Shown: piece by piece, positions 6,617 to 14,746 of the stretch
Layout: each line of letters begins with the position of its first letter
How positions within the stretch are numbered: position 1 is the first letter of the stretch
Assembly (NCBI GenBank): GCA_902802575.1
Contig: CADCMN010000031.1
Location: 1 to 45,925, forward strand
Reading direction: 5' to 3'
Length of the DNA stretch: 45,925 nucleotides
Source of the DNA: an uncultured Eubacteriales bacterium
GTDB taxonomy: Bacteria > Bacillota > Clostridia > Christensenellales > CAG-138
The notes under the pieces: model-generated
The model's database searches: none
What the model saw: the letters and a program-made list of their open reading frames with translations, nothing else
Told to the model about the DNA's origin: nothing
Translations under genes and position numbers: made by a program

Positions 6617-7459
6617 ATGGAGTTTGGCATGCCGACGCTGATCGAGAATAGGACGCTGGAGGACAACGCGGCCCTGTGCGCCGAGCTGGGCCTGAGCTTC
6701 GTGGAGCTCAACATGAACTTCCCGGAGTACCAGGCGGCGCGGCTGGAGCGGACCAGCGAGCTGCTGCGGCTGGGGGAGCGGGCGGGGATCTTTTTTACCA
6801 TCCATCTGGACGAAAATCTGAATATCGCGGACTTCAATCCCCTGGTGGCAGAGGCGTACCGGGAGACCGTGCGGCGGACCGTGGCGGCGGCCCAGGCGCT
6901 GCTGCCTCTCAGGGACCGGTTCGGGGACCCGGAGCAGCCCCTGACGGTGAACATGCACATGCACCACGGCATCCACATCACCCTCCCGGATGGGAAGGTG
7001 CAGATGTACGATCGGGACTTCGACACCTATATGGCGTCCTTCGCCGCCTTTCGCGCCCTGTGCGAGGAATGGATCGGCGATAGCCCCCTGCGCATCGCCA
7101 TCGAGAACACGGACGGCTTTCGCGATTACGAGCGGCGGGCCATCGAGTACCTGCTCCAAAGCCCCGTTTTCGGCCTGACCTGGGACATCGGCCACTCCAA
7201 GGCCACGGGGGAGCGGGACGTGCCCTTTCTCCTCGAACACGAGGATAGGTTGATCCACTTCCATATCCACGACGGCACCGAGACTCCGCCCCGGAACCAC
7301 CTCGCTTTGGGCGATGGCGACATCGACCTCCCGGCCCGCCTGGCCCTGGCCCGGCGCTTAGGCGCCCGCTGCGTTCTGGAGACCAAGACCGTGGAGGCAT
7401 TGAGACGGTCCATGGGGTGGCTGTCGTCCCATCAACAGCAGCATAAAACAGGATATTGA
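6617..7459 (+). CDS. Sugar phosphate isomerase/epimerase-like TIM-barrel protein
   Basis: The 280-residue product fits the xylose-isomerase-like / AP endonuclease 2 fold. It has GLSFVELNMNFPEY near the start, metal-ligand-like motifs VNMHMHH, IAIENTDGF (Glu in the barrel), TWDIGHSKA (Asp and His) and LIHFHIHDG (His pairs), then a short tail. These enzymes use a divalent metal to isomerise or epimerise sugars; the substrate cannot be told. The gene stands alone: GGGGGAGAG precedes the ATG, a tRNA gene diverges upstream, and a bidirectional hairpin follows at 7482-7507. Codon usage is GC-rich, unlike the element to the left, so this is resident chromosome. Confidence 0.82.
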   Translation: MEFGMPTLIENRTLEDNAALCAELGLSFVELNMNFPEYQAARLERTSELLRLGERAGIFFTIHLDENLNIADFNPLVAEAYRETVRRTVAAAQALLPLRDRFGDPEQPLTVNMHMHHGIHITLPDGKVQMYDRDFDTYMASFAAFRALCEEWIGDSPLRIAIENTDGFRDYERRAIEYLLQSPVFGLTWDIGHSKATGERDVPFLLEHEDRLIHFHIHDGTETPPRNHLALGDGDIDLPARLALARRLGARCVLETKTVEALRRSMGWLSSHQQQHKTGY

Positions 7460-7481
7460 GAGCCACGCGAGGCTGATATAA

Positions 7482-7507
7482 AAAGCAGGGACGTTGCTCC
7501 CTGCTTT
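7482..7507. terminator. Terminator between convergent genes
   Basis: AAAGCAGGGA (7482-7491) pairs with TCCCTGCTTT (7498-7507). It serves the plus-strand isomerase gene and, with TTTTTATAT on the minus strand, the S41 gene. Confidence 0.7.
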
Positions 7508-7595
7508 GGAATATAGTTCAGTGAACCATCTTATACAGCGCAATTTTGATTTCTAACAAAGCAAATCCACCTTTCCACGGCATCGCCAGGGGGGG

Positions 7596-9140
7596 TCATT
7601 TTTCCTGCAGTTTCTTTAAATAGCCGCAAATCAGCTTCTCCGCATCCGTGGCGGGAACCAAGATGTCTGGGAGAAAACCGCGCCCTTCCTGGAAGTATTC
7701 TTCATCCGGGAATATGCTGACCATAGTGCCCATGGCAATGGGGATATGACTATACGTCAAGGGGACGGAAGAATAGGTCTTGCCGTTCTCGAAAATACCA
7801 GCGGTTGCATCGCCGACAAACAGGACGTTTTCCACATTATGGCCATAATCGACAAACCATTCCGCAGCAGACGCTGTGCCCTTAGACGTCAGCACGATCA
7901 GCATACGATCCGGATTATCCATAAATTCATCCGGCACCGCGTCCAGGAGCACATGGCTGCTGTCAATGGCCTGCAACCTTTTTTCCAGCATGTTTATTTC
8001 AGAAGAGGATAGGCCTCCATATTTATCTTTCTGATATAGAAGAGTTTTCAAAGCAGCAAAATACACGGAACACCTGTTTCCACTGGTCACGTGACCTGTG
8101 TAGCTGTCGAACCACGCAAGCACATCCCATCCCCGACCGCCGCCATGCATTCTGAGATCGACAACCATGGAGGGGGAAAAGCGATAGGCATCCAAAAAGT
8201 CCATCATCAGCTTTGTTTGCTTCGTTTTGTCGAACTTTGTGTGTAGTAGAACAGGAATACCCTGGGTCTCGTGAACGCCCGCTTCGACAAGAGAGGAGAA
8301 GGGAGGCCGGTAATCCACAAAACCGTCCAACGCCTGGGTGCTGTCGTCGCTGTAGACGATGTGCAGCGTATCCGCCGGTTCTGTCTCGACGCCGTTGGAT
8401 CTCTTTTCTTCCCTTTCCAGAAACGGGATCGAAACCTGGACCACAGGGTAGTAGACCAGCCGATAGTCGTCGGACAGGGAAAGGCGGAACAGGGCATCCA
8501 GCTTTGGGAAACCGTCCACGCTCTTTACTTCTTTTCCGTTTTCCAGGTTGACGTATTTTCCGTCGATCTTTCCAAAGGCGACCTCCCGATAGAAGGCGGT
8601 ATACGTTCTATACGGGGCAGGCCATCTTTCGCCAATATAGAAATGCCTGTCATTGATGAAGGACAGATGTTCCAGCAAAAGAGTACAGAACGCTTGCGTA
8701 TCCATTTCTCCTGCGCTGGAAACTGCCTCCTTGATCTCTGCGAGGACCGCGTCTAATTTCTCGTCGCCGCCATAATAATCATATAAAGAGTAATATTTGC
8801 GCAGATTGTACATCAGCACATAGGCGTCCCGTTTCATCTGTCCCACGGACAGATACCCCGCCGTTTTCGGGCCCTCAGGTATCTCCAAAATGAAGTCTCG
8901 GGGCTCCCTGTCCGGCGCATATTTTGCTTTGAATGCTTCCTGATCAAACACCGGCTTGGTGATCGCTTTATGATTAGCGTTGATCTCAGCTAAGACCTCG
9001 TCGAAGGACAAATGATACTCCACTGCCTCTTCGTTGCTGCTTGGCTGCTTGGCTTGTGTTCCGGAGCATGCCGAACACAGAATAGAGAGCGAAAAAAGTA
9101 AGACTATGATCGTTAGCACAATCGACACATTCTTCTTCAT
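7596..9140 (-). CDS. S41-family (tail-specific protease-like) lipoprotein
   Basis: I start at the ATG at 9140 (MKKNVSIVLTIIVLL); GAGG lies 8 bases upstream. The 514-residue product has a signal peptide with a lipidation-type Cys25 (LCSACSG), a helical N-terminal region, and a C-terminal S41 domain. Motifs are VVDLRMHGGG (327-335) and VLTSKGTASAAEW, with probable nucleophile Ser424, then GDATAGIFENG. The lysine that follows TxG in CtpA-type enzymes is replaced by Ile, so the active site may be of the tricorn/IRBP type or altered. The protein should be membrane-anchored outside the cell. It is a single gene with an unusually long leader containing a terminator hairpin. Confidence 0.82.
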   Translation of the reverse strand: MKKNVSIVLTIIVLLFSLSILCSACSGTQAKQPSSNEEAVEYHLSFDEVLAEINANHKAITKPVFDQEAFKAKYAPDREPRDFILEIPEGPKTAGYLSVGQMKRDAYVLMYNLRKYYSLYDYYGGDEKLDAVLAEIKEAVSSAGEMDTQAFCTLLLEHLSFINDRHFYIGERWPAPYRTYTAFYREVAFGKIDGKYVNLENGKEVKSVDGFPKLDALFRLSLSDDYRLVYYPVVQVSIPFLEREEKRSNGVETEPADTLHIVYSDDSTQALDGFVDYRPPFSSLVEAGVHETQGIPVLLHTKFDKTKQTKLMMDFLDAYRFSPSMVVDLRMHGGGRGWDVLAWFDSYTGHVTSGNRCSVYFAALKTLLYQKDKYGGLSSSEINMLEKRLQAIDSSHVLLDAVPDEFMDNPDRMLIVLTSKGTASAAEWFVDYGHNVENVLFVGDATAGIFENGKTYSSVPLTYSHIPIAMGTMVSIFPDEEYFQEGRGFLPDILVPATDAEKLICGYLKKLQEK

Positions 9141-9189
9141 TCTCCTTACCTCGCTTTCCGTTATTAGTTCAGTGCTCACTTTCAGGAAA

Positions 9190-9223
9190 CAAAAAAGTGT
9201 GCAGTCCCAAGGGAGCCACACAC
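9190..9223 (-). terminator. Terminator-like hairpin inside the leader of the S41 gene
   Basis: GTGTG (9197-9201) and TCCC pair with GGGA and CACAC (9217-9223). On the minus strand TTTTTTG follows directly. The hairpin lies about 50 bases before the start codon and downstream of the promoter at 9372-9400, as in attenuator leaders. Confidence 0.55.
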
Positions 9224-9301
9224 CGAAAAACGCATAACTCCGCTTGTTGCTACACAAACTTCTGACTCACATCACACAAGATGGATGCCAAATTGGAGGA
9301 C

Positions 9302-9329
9302 GCGTTTTTGCCATAGGCAGAAAACGCAC
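9302..9329 (-). other. Second leader hairpin
   Basis: GCGTTTTTGCC, ATA, GGCAGAAAACGC forms a long stem in the same leader; ATTTGG-like segments flank it on both sides and could extend or compete with it. I do not recognise a known riboswitch class. Confidence 0.4.
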
Positions 9330-9371
9330 CCAAATTGTGCGGTGAGGATATGAAGTTCGTGTAGCGTGATT

Positions 9372-9400
9372 ATCATACCATATCAATCCTCTTTTTTCAA
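9372..9400 (-). promoter_or_regulatory. Promoter of the S41 gene
   Basis: On the minus strand TTGAAA (9400-9395), 17 bases, TATGAT (9377-9372). It implies a leader of about 225 bases before the ATG at 9140. Confidence 0.6.
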
Positions 9401-9475
9401 TAACGCTTTACGCTTCTTCTTTATCTCCTGGCGGTTTTATGCTACAATATCCCTATCACTTGGGAGGCTTTACCG

Positions 9476-9598
9476 ATGGATAAAATGAGCATGGAGGAGC
9501 TGGGCTTCTTCCTCTATATGGAGGAGATGGAGCGCCGGCAGCAGGAAGAGGAGCAGGCGGCTCAGGACGGCGAGGAAGGCGATACGGATGACGAATAG
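9476..9598 (+). CDS. Tiny acidic protein, 40 aa
   Basis: An ATG at 9476 with GGGAGG about 8 bases upstream opens a 40-codon frame ending in TAG. An extended -10 (TATGCTACAAT) lies about 30 bases before it. The product starts MDKMSMEELGFFLYMEEMER and continues with a Gln/Glu-rich tail ending in GDTDDE; it is strongly acidic and should be one amphipathic helix plus a disordered tail. The methyltransferase gene follows after 46 bases. No known family is recognised. The ribosome site, GC-rich third positions and promoter support a real gene. Confidence 0.6.
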   Translation: MDKMSMEELGFFLYMEEMERRQQEEEQAAQDGEEGDTDDE

Positions 9599-9644
9599 CA
9601 CAAAGCGGGATATGGCAGCGGAAAGCCGGGAGAGGTAAAACGAT

Positions 9645-10295
9645 ATGCTGGAAAAGATGGGGGCGTTTTTCGACGCTCGCCTGCAGGGGTATGAGGATCA
9701 TCAGCTGACGAGCATCCAGTCGGCCCGGGAATTCTATCCCTTTACGGCCGGCTGCCTGCCGCAGAGGGATGGCGCGAAGATTTTGGATTTAGGCTGCGGC
9801 ACCGGGTTGGAGCTGGGGTACTATTTCGAGACCGTCCCCGCGGCAGAGGCCACGGGCATCGACCTGGCGCCGGGGATGCTGGACGCCCTGCGCCGCAAGT
9901 TCCCCGACAGGTCGCTGACCCTGGTCCGAGGCTCCTATTTCGACGTTCCGCTGGGCGAGGGCGCCTTCGACGCCGCCGTGTCTGTGGAGTCGCTGCATCA
10001 TTTCACCCAGGAGGAGAAGGTCCCCTTATATGAAAAAGTCCGCAAGGCGCTGAAGCCGGGCGGGTACTTTATCCTGACGGACTATTTTGCCGCGTCCGAC
10101 CAGGAGGAGCGGTTCCGCCGCTCGGAGTACCTTCGCCTCAAAGCGGAGCAGGGCATCCGGGACGACGGGCTGTATCACTACGATACCCCCTTGACCGTCC
10201 AGCACGAAAGGGAGGCTTTGCTGTCCGCCGGCTTTTCCTCCGTCTGTGTTTTGGGAAGCTGGGGCCCCACCCATACGCTGAAAGCCCAAAGATAA
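9645..10295 (+). CDS. Class I SAM-dependent methyltransferase
   Basis: The 216-residue product has the SAM-binding motif I ILDLGCGTG (46-54), the acidic ribose-binding turn ATGIDLAPGML, motif FDAAVSVESLHHF and the post-motif LKPGGYFILTDYF. This is the methyltransferase-11/25 type Rossmann fold. The acceptor cannot be predicted. GAGAGG precedes the ATG. It sits between the tiny acidic protein and a CBS-domain gene, all on the plus strand. Confidence 0.85.
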   Translation: MLEKMGAFFDARLQGYEDHQLTSIQSAREFYPFTAGCLPQRDGAKILDLGCGTGLELGYYFETVPAAEATGIDLAPGMLDALRRKFPDRSLTLVRGSYFDVPLGEGAFDAAVSVESLHHFTQEEKVPLYEKVRKALKPGGYFILTDYFAASDQEERFRRSEYLRLKAEQGIRDDGLYHYDTPLTVQHEREALLSAGFSSVCVLGSWGPTHTLKAQR

Positions 10296-10406
10296 ACGCC
10301 GGTTTTGGGCACAGATTTTCCTGGATTGTGAACGCTTTGTATATTCGGTTGGGGACGGTTGACTTTCGACACAAACCATAATAAAGTGATATCAGGAGGA
10401 TAGCTC

Positions 10407-10829
10407 ATGAATGTGTTGTTCTTTCTGAAGCCGAAGCAGGAGGTGTGCGTGCTGCACAAGGGGTATACCCTGCGGCAGGGCGTCGAGAAGCTCCGGCAGT
10501 ATGGATTTGCGGCGGTCCCCGTCATCGACGAGGAGGGGAAGTATTGCGGCATCGTCACCGAAGGCGACCTTTTGCGGCAGGTGCTCCAGCATGAAAGCAA
10601 GGCGGAATGGGAGCAGATACCCCTTCGGGAGGCCATGCGGACGGACGTGAAGAAGCCTGTGAACGTGATGGCGGACATGGATGAACTGCTGCAGCTGGCC
10701 ATGACCCAGAACTTCGTGCCCGTGGTGGACGATCGGGGCATGTTCATCGGCATCGTCACCCGGCAGGACATCATCCGCTATTTCGCTCGGGAGTATCGAG
10801 CGTTGGAACAGCAGAAGGCGGAGGGCTGA
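10407..10829 (+). CDS. Two-CBS-domain protein
   Basis: The 140-residue protein is essentially one CBS pair (Bateman module): KLRQYGFAAVPVIDEEGKYCGIVTEGDLL, then FVPVVDDRGMFIGIVTRQDIIRYF. Such small proteins sense adenine nucleotides or cyclic di-AMP (CbpB-like proteins of Firmicutes have this size). The ligand is not determinable here. AGGAGG stands 7 bases before the ATG, and TTGACT/TAAAGT with a 17-base spacer lies upstream. A GNAT gene follows after 2 bases, so translation is coupled. Confidence 0.85.
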   Translation: MNVLFFLKPKQEVCVLHKGYTLRQGVEKLRQYGFAAVPVIDEEGKYCGIVTEGDLLRQVLQHESKAEWEQIPLREAMRTDVKKPVNVMADMDELLQLAMTQNFVPVVDDRGMFIGIVTRQDIIRYFAREYRALEQQKAEG

Positions 10830-10831
10830 AC

Positions 10832-11323
10832 ATGGCCATACAGGGCATAGATCAGCCCACCTATATCCAAATCAACGAGACTTTGCGGCTGCGCCGGTAC
10901 GATGGCACAGCCGATTTTGCGCTTGCCTGGTATCAGGACCCCGAGCTCGTCTATCTGGTGGACGGGGTGAAGAAGCCCTACGACCGGGAGACGCTGTACA
11001 ACATGTACAATTACCTGGACCGGCACGGGGAACTGTATTTCATCGAAGCCAGGGCGGGGGACGGCTTCGTGCCCATCGGGGACGTGGCCTTCTCCGGGAC
11101 GGACCTGCCCATCGTCATCGGCGTGCCGGAATACCGGGGCCGGGGCGTGGGGCGGCAGGTGATCCGAGCGCTGATGGACCGGGGCCGGCAGTTGGGCTGC
11201 CGCACCCTGGGCGTGCGGGAGATCTATGATTTCAACGACGCCTCCATCCGCTGCTTCACGGCCTGCGGCTTCAAACCCGTGGAGCGAACGGACAAGGGCT
11301 GGCGATACGAAGCGACGTTATGA
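10832..11323 (+). CDS. GNAT-family N-acetyltransferase
   Basis: The 163-residue product shows the GNAT order: an N-terminal strand (TLRLRRYDGTADFALAWYQD), central GDVAFSG and LPIVIGVPEYRGRGVGRQVI with the acetyl-CoA pyrophosphate loop RGRGVG, and a C-terminal NDASIRCFTACGFKPVERT. It resembles RimJ/RimL-type enzymes that acetylate protein N-termini or small amines; the substrate is unknown. GGAGGG is 6 bases before the ATG, 2 bases after the CBS stop. The exonuclease gene follows after 15 bases. Confidence 0.85.
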   Translation: MAIQGIDQPTYIQINETLRLRRYDGTADFALAWYQDPELVYLVDGVKKPYDRETLYNMYNYLDRHGELYFIEARAGDGFVPIGDVAFSGTDLPIVIGVPEYRGRGVGRQVIRALMDRGRQLGCRTLGVREIYDFNDASIRCFTACGFKPVERTDKGWRYEATL

Positions 11324-11338
11324 TCGGAGGGGACAGCG

Positions 11339-12001
11339 ATGGCGTGGGTGTTCATGGATCTGGAGATGAAGCCGGTGGACAAGCAGTTCCGCCGCCAGCG
11401 GGATATCTGTCGGCAGGAGGTCATCGAGTTCGGGGCGGTGAAGCTGGGGGAGGACATGGCCGAGACCGACAGCTTCCGGGCCCTGGTGAAGCCCGTCTAT
11501 GGGGAGATCCCGCCCCGGTACGCCAACCTTACCGGCATCACCAACGACATGGTGGCGGACGCCGCGGATTTCGAAACGGTCCTCAGGGCCTTTGACGCCT
11601 GGTGCGGGGACGCGGAGACGGTCTACGCCTGGAGCGGCAGCGATCTCGATCAGCTGCGGGGCGAGGTGAAGATGAAGAGCATCGACTTTCCCCTGGACCG
11701 GCTGGCGGGGAAGTGGGCCGACTTTCAGAAGATATTCACCCGGGCCGTGGGATTGAAGCGGGAGCTGTCATTGGAGCAGGCGGTGAACATCGCCGACATC
11801 AGTTTTGAGGGCCACCAGCACGACGCCCTCTGGGACGCCCGGAACACCGCCGAGCTCTTCCGCATCTATCGGGACGAAGGGCGTTTCAACGCCGTCATCG
11901 GCCCCCTGCGGGAGGCGGTGAACCCCAGGAAGCAGATCTCCTTCACCCTGGCCGACGCCCTGGGCGATGCCCTCAAAGGGCTGAAATTACCGGAAGAATG
12001 A
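11339..12001 (+). CDS. DEDDh 3'-5' exonuclease (KapD/ERI-1-like)
   Basis: The 220-residue protein begins with the Exo I motif FMDLEMK (Asp7, Glu9), has an Exo II-like Asp near WSGSDLDQL (102-104), and an Exo III motif GHQHDALWDARNTAELF with His161 and Asp166. This is the DnaQ-like DEDDh fold; the length and lack of polymerase parts fit stand-alone RNase or DNA exonucleases such as KapD. GGAGGGG precedes the ATG. It overlaps the next gene by 4 bases (ATGA). Confidence 0.86.
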   Translation: MAWVFMDLEMKPVDKQFRRQRDICRQEVIEFGAVKLGEDMAETDSFRALVKPVYGEIPPRYANLTGITNDMVADAADFETVLRAFDAWCGDAETVYAWSGSDLDQLRGEVKMKSIDFPLDRLAGKWADFQKIFTRAVGLKRELSLEQAVNIADISFEGHQHDALWDARNTAELFRIYRDEGRFNAVIGPLREAVNPRKQISFTLADALGDALKGLKLPEE

Positions 12002-12534
12002 AGCACGTGATCCACATCTTCGGGGCCTCGGGCTCCGGCACCAGCACCCTGGGGCGGGCCCTGGCGGAACGGACCGGCTTTCGGCGCATGGACACCGACG
12101 ACTACTACTGGCTGCCGGCGGAGCCCATGTACACATTGAAGCGGCCCGTTTCGGAGCGGCTGGCCCTGATGGAACGGGACCTGGACGACTGCGGCGGCGC
12201 GGTCCTATCCGGCTCCCTGGCGAGCTGGGGCGACCCGCTGATTCCCCGGTTCACTTTGGCGGTGCGGCTGGTCGTGCCGTCAGAGGTGCGCATGGCGCGG
12301 CTCCGGCAGCGGGAGTACGCCCGCTACGGCGCGCGCATCCTTCCCGGCGGGGATATGTACGAGCAGAGCCGGGCGTTCCTCGATTGGGCCGCCCAGTACG
12401 ACGACGGCAAGCCGCCCATTCGGAGCCGGGCCCTCCACGACCTCTGGCAGCAACAGCTCTCCTGCCCCCTGCTCACCCTGGACGGCACCCGGCCGGTGGA
12501 GGAGCTGGCGGAAGCGGTGCTGAAAGCCCTATAG
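11998..12534 (+). CDS. P-loop nucleotide kinase-like protein
   Basis: The 178-residue product starts MKHVIHIFGASGSGTSTLGR with the Walker A loop at 9-16, followed by the DTDDYYW segment typical of adenylate- or shikimate-kinase-like AAA proteins and a lid-like RLRQREYARYG region. It would phosphorylate a small molecule; which one cannot be said. The ATGA overlap with the exonuclease gene means coupled translation, and it is the last gene of the run, ended by the hairpin at 12543-12573. Confidence 0.8.
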   Translation: MKHVIHIFGASGSGTSTLGRALAERTGFRRMDTDDYYWLPAEPMYTLKRPVSERLALMERDLDDCGGAVLSGSLASWGDPLIPRFTLAVRLVVPSEVRMARLRQREYARYGARILPGGDMYEQSRAFLDWAAQYDDGKPPIRSRALHDLWQQQLSCPLLTLDGTRPVEELAEAVLKAL

Positions 12535-12542
12535 ACAACATC

Positions 12543-12573
12543 AGCGAAGGCCGCGACGGGTCTTCGCTTTTTT
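12543..12573 (+). terminator. Terminator of the methyltransferase-to-kinase run
   Basis: AGCGAAG (12543-12549) pairs with CTTCGCT (12562-12568), followed by TTTTT. Confidence 0.65.
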
Positions 12574-12600
12574 GCGGAATGGGAAGGAGGGCGTCTCCCG

Positions 12601-13281
12601 CTAAAACTTGTATGTTTCGTCCTCCTCGCGGGTCTTCTGACAGTATTTGCAGGTATACTCCCGGGTGACGGACCGGGTGTCCCCATACTGATCGCTGGTG
12701 CGGCGGGTCAGTACCCACTCGTGGGCGTTATAGGTGCGGCAATATACCTTTCGTACCTCCGGGAGGGTGATGCGGCGGAAGGCGGCGGCGCACAGGGTGC
12801 GTTCGCTTCGATCGTCAAAGCGTTCCGCCAGGGTGCAGAGGGTTTCCTGGGCGTCCACAAGGTTGACCGCTGCTTCCCGGACGGACAGATCCAGCTTTCG
12901 ATCCAAGGCCAGGGTGTCCAATCGGCAGCCCAGTTTCATGAGCTGTTTGACCAAGGCGTAGGGCGCGCCGCCCTGCAAGTTTGTTCCGGCGATCCGGTAC
13001 AAGGTCTTGGGATCGTTGATCTGCTCGATCACGAAGGCTTGGCCTTTGCCCCATTCCATGCTGTCCCGAAAGGTTTTCAGCAGCTCCTTCGGCACATCAT
13101 AGAAAGCGGCCTCGATCCTGTCTTCGGGATCCTCCAGCCTGTTGATCGCGGCGATGCGCTGCGCCGGCGTCGGCGACTTCCCGGCGATCCGCTTGAGGAG
13201 ACGCTGGCTGCGGCATCGCTCGATCCGGGCGATGGCCTTGCTCTCGTCCTTTCCCTTCCAAAATGCTGAAAACAGTCCCAT
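12601..13281 (-). CDS. Hypothetical protein with C-terminal CxxC
   Basis: The 226-residue product (MGLFSAFWKGKDESKAIARI start) is soluble, rich in Leu/Ala/Arg helices that look HEAT-like (SQRLLKRIAGKSPTPAQRIA, then LEDPEDRIEAAF and SVREAAVNLVDAQ). It ends with a short domain holding CKYCQKTREEDE, a single CxxC knuckle. No family is recognised. I use the ATG at 13281, which has GGGAG about 9 bases upstream; an in-frame GTG at 13287 is possible. It is 50 bases downstream of gtrA on the same strand and may be the last gene of the phospholipid operon. Confidence 0.65.
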   Translation of the reverse strand: MGLFSAFWKGKDESKAIARIERCRSQRLLKRIAGKSPTPAQRIAAINRLEDPEDRIEAAFYDVPKELLKTFRDSMEWGKGQAFVIEQINDPKTLYRIAGTNLQGGAPYALVKQLMKLGCRLDTLALDRKLDLSVREAAVNLVDAQETLCTLAERFDDRSERTLCAAAFRRITLPEVRKVYCRTYNAHEWVLTRRTSDQYGDTRSVTREYTCKYCQKTREEDETYKF

Positions 13282-13331
13282 GGGCACACGCTCCCTTCCG
13301 GTATGGATGTTCGATGGCAGATGCTGAACTG

Positions 13332-13778
13332 TCAGTTGTTGTTCTCCCTCTCCGCTGCCTTTTTGGCCAGGTCGTTGGTGTCGATGGCCCCGCGGAAGAC
13401 CACGAAGGTGTCGAAGAGATACTCGGTGACGAAATTCAGCACCATGTTGATGAGGGTCACCAGATACTCGTTCCAGCCCACGGTGTCCGTGAGATACTTT
13501 TCCAACAGGGTGGACAGCGGCGTGAACACCGCGTAGTAGGCCGCCACCTTCAGCATGGCTATGGGCACGTTGTTGGCGGCGCGGAAGGTGAAGCGTCGGT
13601 TCAGGGTGAAGTTCCAGATCACGGAGAGGACCAGGGCGATGAGGTAGGACGCCCAGTAGGGGAGATGAGCCAGCTCATTGAGCAAGGTGAAGCTCAAAAT
13701 CTGGATGACGCCTGCCGAGATGGAGAACAGCAGGAATTTCAACGAGCGCATAAGCTCCTTTTTGCGTTGGGATTGCAT
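13332..13778 (-). CDS. GtrA-family membrane protein
   Basis: The 148-residue product has four hydrophobic segments (LLFSISAGVIQILSFTLL; YLIALVLSVIWNFTLNRRFTF; YYAVFTPLSTLL; INMVLNFVTEYLFDTFVVF) with the NFTLNRRFTF loop and the terminal FVVFR typical of GtrA. Family members are thought to move lipid-linked sugars across the membrane or help teichoic-acid-type glycosylation. I start at the ATG at 13778 because AGGAGG stands 6 bases before it; the frame upstream is not coding. It follows the lipid kinase gene by 22 bases. Confidence 0.85.
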   Translation of the reverse strand: MQSQRKKELMRSLKFLLFSISAGVIQILSFTLLNELAHLPYWASYLIALVLSVIWNFTLNRRFTFRAANNVPIAMLKVAAYYAVFTPLSTLLEKYLTDTVGWNEYLVTLINMVLNFVTEYLFDTFVVFRGAIDTNDLAKKAAERENNN

Positions 13779-13800
13779 ACGATACCTCCTGTATACACGC

Positions 13801-14745
13801 TCAGGGCAAGGGCTCCTCAGGCGCGTTTGCCTCGGGCACATAGACGTGTAAAGCCTGTTTGTGGTTGACGATCTTCACCAGACGATCTCCGCCGTGATAT
13901 TCCCCGTCCAGCGTCCAGTCCATGGGATTGTTCGCTTCGATGGTGATCTCGCTGGCGTGGAGGAAGGTGATCTGCTGGGAGATGAAATCCCCGGAGAGGA
14001 CGGAGTAGACCGCGTCCCCCAGCTCCGGCAGGGTCTTCAAATTTTCGATGAGCACCACCTCGAACTTCCCGTCGTCGGTGACGACGGATCCCTCGGGCAG
14101 GCTGATGACGCCGGACACGGTGACGTTGTTGGTGACGGCGCCGAAGATATAATCCCCCTCATAGGTTTGCCCGTTGGCGGTGATCTTCAGATGCTCCGCC
14201 TTGATTCGGGGCAGCTCCCGCATCACGTCCAGAAAATAAGCGGGACGGCCGAGGGCATTCTTGAGATCCTGGGGCGTGGCGTAGGAGGTGGCGATGAAGG
14301 CCCCGAAGGCGGCCACGTACACGAAGAACGAATCGTTGAAGGTGCCGCAGTCCACGGCTTTGACCCGGCCTGTGACCGCGTCATGGGCGGCGGTGACCAG
14401 ATCGGCGCTCAGCCCGTGGAGGGAGCCGAAGTCGTTGGAGGACCCGGCGGGGATATAGCCTATGGCCATATCACGGCCGCACTGGCGGATGCCCGAGACC
14501 ACCTGGGCAAAGGTGCCGTCGCCGCCCAGGCACACCACCCGATCGTAGTCGGCGCCGCAGAGGGCGGCGTAGCGCTCCGCGTCGTTGGGACTTTGGGTGA
14601 GATAGGTGGTCACCAGATACCCGGCGTCCATGAACTGCTGGATCATCTCCGGGAAATACCGTTTGTAGAGCTTGCGCCCGGCCACCGGGTTCACGATGAA
14701 CAGGAGTTTTTTGCTGTCCTTGTCCAAATGCACCTTTTTCTTCAT
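13801..14745 (-). CDS. Diacylglycerol kinase-family lipid kinase (YegS/DgkB-like)
   Basis: The 314-residue product has KLLFIVNPVAG at the start, the nucleotide loop VVCLGGDGTFAQV (GGDGT at 74-78), YIPAGSSNDF, and a C-terminal beta domain ending in MDWTLDGEYHGG. This is the DAGK/YegS fold. Enzymes of this family phosphorylate diacylglycerol to phosphatidic acid, feeding the CDP-DAG synthase encoded directly upstream. Its ATG is 1 base after the cdsA stop. The exact lipid acceptor is inferred from context. Confidence 0.88.
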   Translation of the reverse strand: MKKKVHLDKDSKKLLFIVNPVAGRKLYKRYFPEMIQQFMDAGYLVTTYLTQSPNDAERYAALCGADYDRVVCLGGDGTFAQVVSGIRQCGRDMAIGYIPAGSSNDFGSLHGLSADLVTAAHDAVTGRVKAVDCGTFNDSFFVYVAAFGAFIATSYATPQDLKNALGRPAYFLDVMRELPRIKAEHLKITANGQTYEGDYIFGAVTNNVTVSGVISLPEGSVVTDDGKFEVVLIENLKTLPELGDAVYSVLSGDFISQQITFLHASEITIEANNPMDWTLDGEYHGGDRLVKIVNHKQALHVYVPEANAPEEPLP

Positions 14746-14746
14746 A

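Noticed and set aside
9141..9257. Extension of the S41 protein N-terminus to 9257
   Set aside because: The added residues would be encoded by the terminator hairpin and precede a normal signal peptide; the start at 9140 is better.
9226..9371. T-box or known riboswitch in the S41 leader
   Set aside because: A GGGTGCG...CGCGTCC pair looks faintly like a T-box antiterminator, but the conserved T-box core and a specifier loop are absent and the gene is not a synthetase or amino acid gene.
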